Below, one piece after another: positions 32,591 to 36,353 of a stretch of 36,353 nt of DNA; within the stretch, counting starts at the first letter, position 1, and the number at the start of each line of letters is the position of its first letter. The notes under the pieces are model-generated. The model worked only from the letters and a program-made list of their open reading frames with translations. It did not search any database and was not told the origin of the DNA. A program made the position numbers and the translations under genes. Source of the DNA: Paracoccaceae bacterium (lineage in GTDB: Bacteria > Pseudomonadota > Alphaproteobacteria > Rhodobacterales > Rhodobacteraceae); contig JAFIEE010000014.1 in assembly GCA_020832705.1 (NCBI GenBank), positions 1 through 36,353 on the forward strand, in the 5' to 3' direction.

Positions 32591-34173
32591 GCTGCGCCCT
32601 CGAATCCGGGCCATTGCCCGCGCCGCTCCAGTTCGGCGCGGATCAGCTTTTTCGTGACCTTGCCATAGCCGGATTTCGGCAGTTCCGCCCAGACCACCAC
32701 GGATTTCGGCAGCTTGTAGCGCGCAAGCTGCGGGGCGATGGCGGCGCGCACTGCGTCCGGCTCCACCGTCGCGCCGGGTTCGGGGACCACCACGGCCAGC
32801 CCCACCTCGCCCCACTCCGGGTCCGGCACGCCCAGCACCGCACATTCCGACACGCCGGGGACGCGCAGGATCACTTCCTCGATCTCGCGCGGGGAGATGT
32901 TGGAGCCGCCCGAGATGAACATGTCCGAGGCCCGCCCGGTCAGATAGACAAAGCCCTCGGCATCCATATGGCCCAGATCGCCGGTGCGGAACCAGCCGTG
33001 GCGAAAGGATTTGGCGTTGGCCTCGGGGTTATCGTGATAGCCTGCGAACACGGCGGGGCCGATCACGCAGATCTCGCCGGTCTCGCCCGGCCCCAGGGCG
33101 CGGCCGCTGTCGTCCTGAACCTGCACCTCCATCCCGGTGCGGGCAAAGCCGCAGGTGCCCAGCCGCATCTGCGTGTCATCGGTGGAATGGTGCACGGGCG
33201 GCAGGACGGTGATGTTGCCCGTAACCTCGCCCAGCCCGAAATACTGCACCAGCACGGGGCCAAGCTTTTCCAGCGCGCGGATCTGGTCGGCGCGATACAT
33301 CGGCGCGCCCGCGTAGATGACATGGCGCAGGCTGGAATGGTCGAAGCGGTCCACCGCCGGGTGTTCCACCAGCCGCTTGACGATGGTCGGCACGGTGAAG
33401 GCGTTGGTGATGCGCCAGTCCTGCACCAGTTGCCAGATCACCGCCGGATCAAAGCCGGTGCCGGGCGGCAGCACGGTCTTGACCCCCTTGGCCACCTGCC
33501 CCAGCAAATGCACCCCCGCCCCATGCGACAAGGGCGCCACCACCAGCGAGGCATCGCCCGGACCGCTGTCGGGCATCAGGTCGCACATGTGGTTGGTCAG
33601 CACGAAGGCCAGTTGCCCATGGGTCAGCACCGCCGCCTTGGGCCGCCCGGTGGTGCCCGAGGTGAAGAAGAACCACGCAGGCGTGTCCCGGTCCACAGCC
33701 ACGGCTTCGGGCGCCTGCCCCATGTGGGCGGCCACCAGCGCGTCGAAGTCGTTTTCGCCGCCCGCCCCGATCGTCACGGTCAGGTCCACCAGCCCGGCGC
33801 AGGCGCGCGCGTGGTCCGGAAAGCTCGCGTGGACGATCAGCGCCTTCGGCCCGGCGGTTTCGGCCAGCCCGGCCAGCTCGGCAGGCGCAAGCCGGTAATT
33901 CGCGGGCACCCAGACGGCGCCCAGCCGCCAGCAGGCGAACATGGCCTCGATCATCCGGGTGTTGTTGGACGAATGGACCAGCACCCGGTCGCCCCTGGCC
34001 ACCCCCAACCCCTGCAGTGCGGCGGCAAAGGCGCAAGCGCGGGCCTCGAGCTCTGCCCAACTCAAGCGGAGATCCCCCCAGACCAGCGCCAGATCCGGCC
34101 CCAGCCGCCGCGCGGTCTGGGTCAGGAGCGTGGCCAGGTTCATGACCCGCGTGCTGACCGGCGCGGCGCTCAT
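32587..34173 (-). CDS. AMP-forming acyl-CoA ligase (FadD3-like)
   Basis: A 528-residue ANL-superfamily enzyme with the P-loop FFFTSGTTGRPKAAVLTHG, YFGLGEVTGNITVLP, the adenylate motif WFRTGDLGHMDAEGFVYLTGR and the C-terminal lysine segment KSGYGKVTKK. It would turn a carboxylic acid into its CoA thioester for the thiolase encoded just upstream (4-bp overlap). Together with the thiolase, the PCC protein and the FadL-type channel it looks like a set for a hydrophobic or cyclic acid. It is not the same clade as the synthetase at 7869-9590, which is AcsA-like. Confidence 0.92.
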   Translation of the reverse strand: MSAAPVSTRVMNLATLLTQTARRLGPDLALVWGDLRLSWAELEARACAFAAALQGLGVARGDRVLVHSSNNTRMIEAMFACWRLGAVWVPANYRLAPAELAGLAETAGPKALIVHASFPDHARACAGLVDLTVTIGAGGENDFDALVAAHMGQAPEAVAVDRDTPAWFFFTSGTTGRPKAAVLTHGQLAFVLTNHMCDLMPDSGPGDASLVVAPLSHGAGVHLLGQVAKGVKTVLPPGTGFDPAVIWQLVQDWRITNAFTVPTIVKRLVEHPAVDRFDHSSLRHVIYAGAPMYRADQIRALEKLGPVLVQYFGLGEVTGNITVLPPVHHSTDDTQMRLGTCGFARTGMEVQVQDDSGRALGPGETGEICVIGPAVFAGYHDNPEANAKSFRHGWFRTGDLGHMDAEGFVYLTGRASDMFISGGSNISPREIEEVILRVPGVSECAVLGVPDPEWGEVGLAVVVPEPGATVEPDAVRAAIAPQLARYKLPKSVVVWAELPKSGYGKVTKKLIRAELERRGQWPGFEGAA

Positions 34174-35339
34174 GCCACGCGCTCCAGGATCGAACAGTAA
34201 TTCGCCACCGCCACGCCGCCCATGTTGAACACGCCTGCGGTGGTGGCGCCGGGAATCTGCATCTCCCCGGCCTCGCCCGCGACCTGCATCGCGGCCATGA
34301 CGTGCATGGAGACCCCGGTGGCGCCGATGGGGTGGCCCCTGGACTTCAGCCCGCCCGAGGGGTTCACCGGCAGCCGCCCGTCGCGGGCCACCTCACCATC
34401 GCGGATGGCCCGCGCCCCCTGTCCGGGGGCGGTCAGGCCCATGGCCTCGTATTCCAGCAATTCGGCGATGGTGAAACAGTCATGCGTTTCCACCAGCGCC
34501 AGATCGTTCAGTGTCATCCCCGCCTGCCCCAGCGCCCCGGTCCAGGCGCGGCGCGCGCCTTCGAAGGCCAGAACGTCACGGCGCGACATGGCAAGAATGT
34601 CGTTCGCCTGCACCCGCGCGCGGAAGCTGATGGCGCGCGAGGCGCCCGCCGCTGCCTCGGGTGCCGCCAGCACCAGAACCGCCGCGCCGTCCGAGATCAG
34701 CGAGCAATCCGTGCGCCGCAGCGGCCCGGCCACGCGGGGGTTCCTGTCGGACGGGGTGTTGCAGAATTCCACGCCGAAATCCTTGCGCATGTGCGCGTAA
34801 GGGTTGGCCGTGCCATTGGCGTGGTTCTTGGCGGCGATCATGGCCAGTGCTTCGGACTGGTCGCCGTGGCGCTGAAAATAGCTTTGCGCGATCTGTCCGA
34901 AAAGCCCCGCGAACCCGCCCGCGACCGCTGCCTCCTCGGCCACGTAGGACGCACCGAGCAGGATGTCACCCACCTGCGCGGTGGGGGTGGCGGTCATCTT
35001 CTCGGCGCCGATGACCACGGCCACCTGCCCGCGCCCGGCATCCAGAAAATCCAGCGCTCCGTGAAGTGCCGCCGAGCCGGTGGCGCAGGCGTTTTCGAAC
35101 CGGACAGCGGGTGTATGGCGCAGCCGGTCCTCGCCCATGGCCACAAGTGCGGCCTGAAAGTCCTGCTGCGCGAACCCGTTGTTGAAGACGCCGACAAACA
35201 GGCCGTCGACATCCCCGGCCCCGACCCCGGCATGCGCCAGCGCCTGCGGCAGCGCCTCGGCCATGAGCGATTCGGTGTCGGGCGCCTCGGCCTTGCCGAA
35301 GCAGGTATGGGCCCAGCCGATGATCTGTGCACGGGTCAT
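34170..35339 (-). CDS. Thiolase-family protein (SCP-x/acetyl-CoA acetyltransferase-like)
   Basis: A 389-residue thiolase-fold enzyme. The nucleophile is C85 in FENACATGSAAL; the second half has VETHDCFTIAEL and NPSGGLKSRGHPIGATG, and ends VFNMGGVAVANYCSIL. The sequence is of the lipid-transfer/SCP-x class of thiolases, which cleave or condense acyl-CoA chains, often on steroid or branched side chains. The start at ATG 35337-35339 is chosen because the upstream frame runs through the divergent glycosyltransferase region. Its stop overlaps the acyl-CoA ligase start by 4 bp (ATGA). It heads the minus operon. Confidence 0.9.
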   Translation of the reverse strand: MTRAQIIGWAHTCFGKAEAPDTESLMAEALPQALAHAGVGAGDVDGLFVGVFNNGFAQQDFQAALVAMGEDRLRHTPAVRFENACATGSAALHGALDFLDAGRGQVAVVIGAEKMTATPTAQVGDILLGASYVAEEAAVAGGFAGLFGQIAQSYFQRHGDQSEALAMIAAKNHANGTANPYAHMRKDFGVEFCNTPSDRNPRVAGPLRRTDCSLISDGAAVLVLAAPEAAAGASRAISFRARVQANDILAMSRRDVLAFEGARRAWTGALGQAGMTLNDLALVETHDCFTIAELLEYEAMGLTAPGQGARAIRDGEVARDGRLPVNPSGGLKSRGHPIGATGVSMHVMAAMQVAGEAGEMQIPGATTAGVFNMGGVAVANYCSILERVA

Positions 35340-35451
35340 TGCGGGCTTCTCCCAAGGGTGACGGGGCGTAATCCAGCACAAATTCGCCCGCTTGCCCAGA
35401 GCCTGCCGCGATTGCGCGCTATCCATGCTATGGCAAGCGGCAGGAGGGCGG

Positions 35452-36348
35452 ATGCAGGGCACGATGCAGGGCGATGTGGACGCAGTGGTGATCGGCCGGA
35501 ACGAAGGCGCACGGCTGGGCGCGGCCATCGCCGCGCTGCGCGCCGATGTGCGCCGCGTGGTCTATGTGGACAGCGCCTCGCGCGATGACAGCGTGGCGGT
35601 GGCGCGGGCGGCGGGGGCGGATGCGGTGGTGGCGCTGGCGCCGCCGCTGAGCGCCGCGCGGGCGCGCAACGCGGGCCTGCAGGCGCTGGCCGACGATCCG
35701 CCCGAATTCGTGCAACTGGTCGATGGAGATTGCGTGCTTGTGCCGGGGTGGATCGGCGCGGGGCGGGCGGCGTTGTCGGCGCGGGGCGATCTGGCTGCCG
35801 TGTTTGGCCGGGTGCGCGAGGAAGCGCCGGAGGCAACGGTCTACAACCGGATGCAGGACCACGAATGGGCAACGGTGGTGGCGCGCGGCGACAGCTTTAC
35901 CGGCGTGTTCCTGGGCCGGTATGCGCCGCTCCTGGCGGCGGGCGGGTTCCGCGCCGACCTGATCGCGGGGGAGGAAGGCGAGTTCTGCGACCGGCTGCGC
36001 GCGGCGGGCTGGGAGGTGGCGCCGCTGGCCCGCGACATGGCCACCCATGACCTGAACATGCAGCGGCTGGGCGCATTCTGGCGCCGTGCGGTGCGGGCGG
36101 GGCATGCCTTTGCGCAGGTGGGCGCGCTCACCGGCGCCTGGCGGGCCGAGCGGCTGCGGGCGTGGCTCTGGGCGGCGGTGCTGCCGCTGGTGGCGCTGGC
36201 GGCGCTGTCGGTCGCGCCTGCGGCGGCGCTGTCGGTCGCGCCTGCGGCGGCGCTGGCGGTAGCGCCATCCGCGGCGCAGGCGGGTGCGGCGCATTTTATA
36301 AATTGGCTAGGGCCGGAAGCAATGCGGCAGCCGGCCCGGGGGTTTTAA
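35452..36348 (+). CDS. Family 2 glycosyltransferase, C-terminus uncertain
   Basis: A 298-residue protein with GT-A fold motifs: VVIGRNEGARL, VVYVDSASRDDSV, ARARNAGLQAL and the DxD metal site in QLVDGDCVLVPGW (DGD), followed by a C-terminal half with FRADLIAGEEGEFCDRL. It would transfer a sugar from a nucleotide donor to a lipid or polysaccharide. The start at ATG 35452-35454 follows AGGAGGGCGG. A hydrophobic segment WLWAAVLPLVALAAL leads into Ala/Val/Pro repeats and an AT-rich tail ending in a contig-edge palindrome. The family usually continues with more membrane helices, so the true C-terminus may lie beyond this window. Confidence 0.75.
   Translation: MQGTMQGDVDAVVIGRNEGARLGAAIAALRADVRRVVYVDSASRDDSVAVARAAGADAVVALAPPLSAARARNAGLQALADDPPEFVQLVDGDCVLVPGWIGAGRAALSARGDLAAVFGRVREEAPEATVYNRMQDHEWATVVARGDSFTGVFLGRYAPLLAAGGFRADLIAGEEGEFCDRLRAAGWEVAPLARDMATHDLNMQRLGAFWRRAVRAGHAFAQVGALTGAWRAERLRAWLWAAVLPLVALAALSVAPAAALSVAPAAALAVAPSAAQAGAAHFINWLGPEAMRQPARGF
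36201..36272 (+). repeat. 24-bp tandem repeat in the glycosyltransferase C-terminus
   Basis: Two perfect copies of a 24-bp unit (36201-36224, 36225-36248), each coding for AALSVAPA, are followed by a degenerate third (36249-36272, AALAVAPS). It keeps the frame. It lies next to the suspect contig end, so either a real in-frame minisatellite or an assembly product is possible. Confidence 0.7.
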
Positions 36349-36353
36349 ACCCC
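36339..36353. other. Near-palindromic window end GGGGTTTTAAACCCC
   Basis: The arms GGGGTTT and AAACCCC with one central T end the window and supply the stop codon of the glycosyltransferase. The preceding 50 bp are more AT-rich than the gene. This resembles a contig-end artefact, as does the C8G6 run at 1-14. Confidence 0.5.

Overview
The window is 36.35 kb of very GC-rich DNA with dense, tightly packed genes, many joined by 4-bp ATGA stop/start overlaps. The gene families suggest an alphaproteobacterium of the Rhodobacteraceae (Roseobacter-like) type: FrcABC-type sugar ABC transporter, BetI-like TetR, IolD/C/B/J/G set, MetA of the acetyl-CoA type, BKACE and PCC-domain proteins. No rRNA, tRNA, CRISPR array, insertion sequence or phage gene was seen. 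Both window ends and one internal site carry C/G homopolymer palindromes that look like contig-end or assembly artefacts.

Layout. (1) 1-344: truncated N-terminus of a probable secreted or autotransporter protein, followed by a 425-bp gap. (2) 770-3068: class III aminotransferase divergent from a BetI-like TetR regulator, with a palindrome between them. (3) 3106-9590, minus strand: five-gene operon of AMP-forming acyl-CoA synthetase, fused E1 alpha-beta 2-oxoacid dehydrogenase, E2 acyltransferase (frame broken in a homopolymer), acyl carrier protein, and an exported thioredoxin fused to a CcdA/DsbD-like membrane domain. No E3 is present. (4) 9772-24748: inositol catabolism locus. A minus operon (binding protein, permease, ATPase, PhyH-type dioxygenase, canonical IolB) diverges from a LacI regulator. 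A second minus operon (Gfo/Idh/MocA oxidoreductase, IolE-like TIM barrel, second oxidoreductase) diverges from the plus operon iolD-iolC-iolB-like-iolJ-iolG. Both divergent promoter regions share the palindrome TTGCAACCGGTTGCAA, so the LacI protein probably controls the whole locus. (5) 24745-30279: small membrane protein, BKACE enzyme, lipoprotein hydrolase, metA, ArsR plus ArsP/YraQ-like permease, and a P-loop ATPase. (6) 30437-35339, minus strand: thiolase, acyl-CoA ligase, tandem PCC-domain protein and FadL-type outer-membrane channel, suggesting uptake and CoA-dependent breakdown of a hydrophobic acid. (7) 35452-36348: glycosyltransferase running into the window end.

Working together, the iol genes would import an inositol, oxidise it (IolG or the other oxidoreductases), dehydrate (IolE), open the ring (IolD), isomerise (IolB), phosphorylate (IolC) and cleave it (IolJ). 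The last step, IolA, is not in the window. The parts least explained by known systems are the E3-less E1/E2/ACP/acyl-CoA synthetase/thioredoxin-CcdA operon, the Fe(II)/2-oxoglutarate dioxygenase inside the inositol transport operon, and the tandem PCC protein with a C-terminal CxxCxxC cluster.
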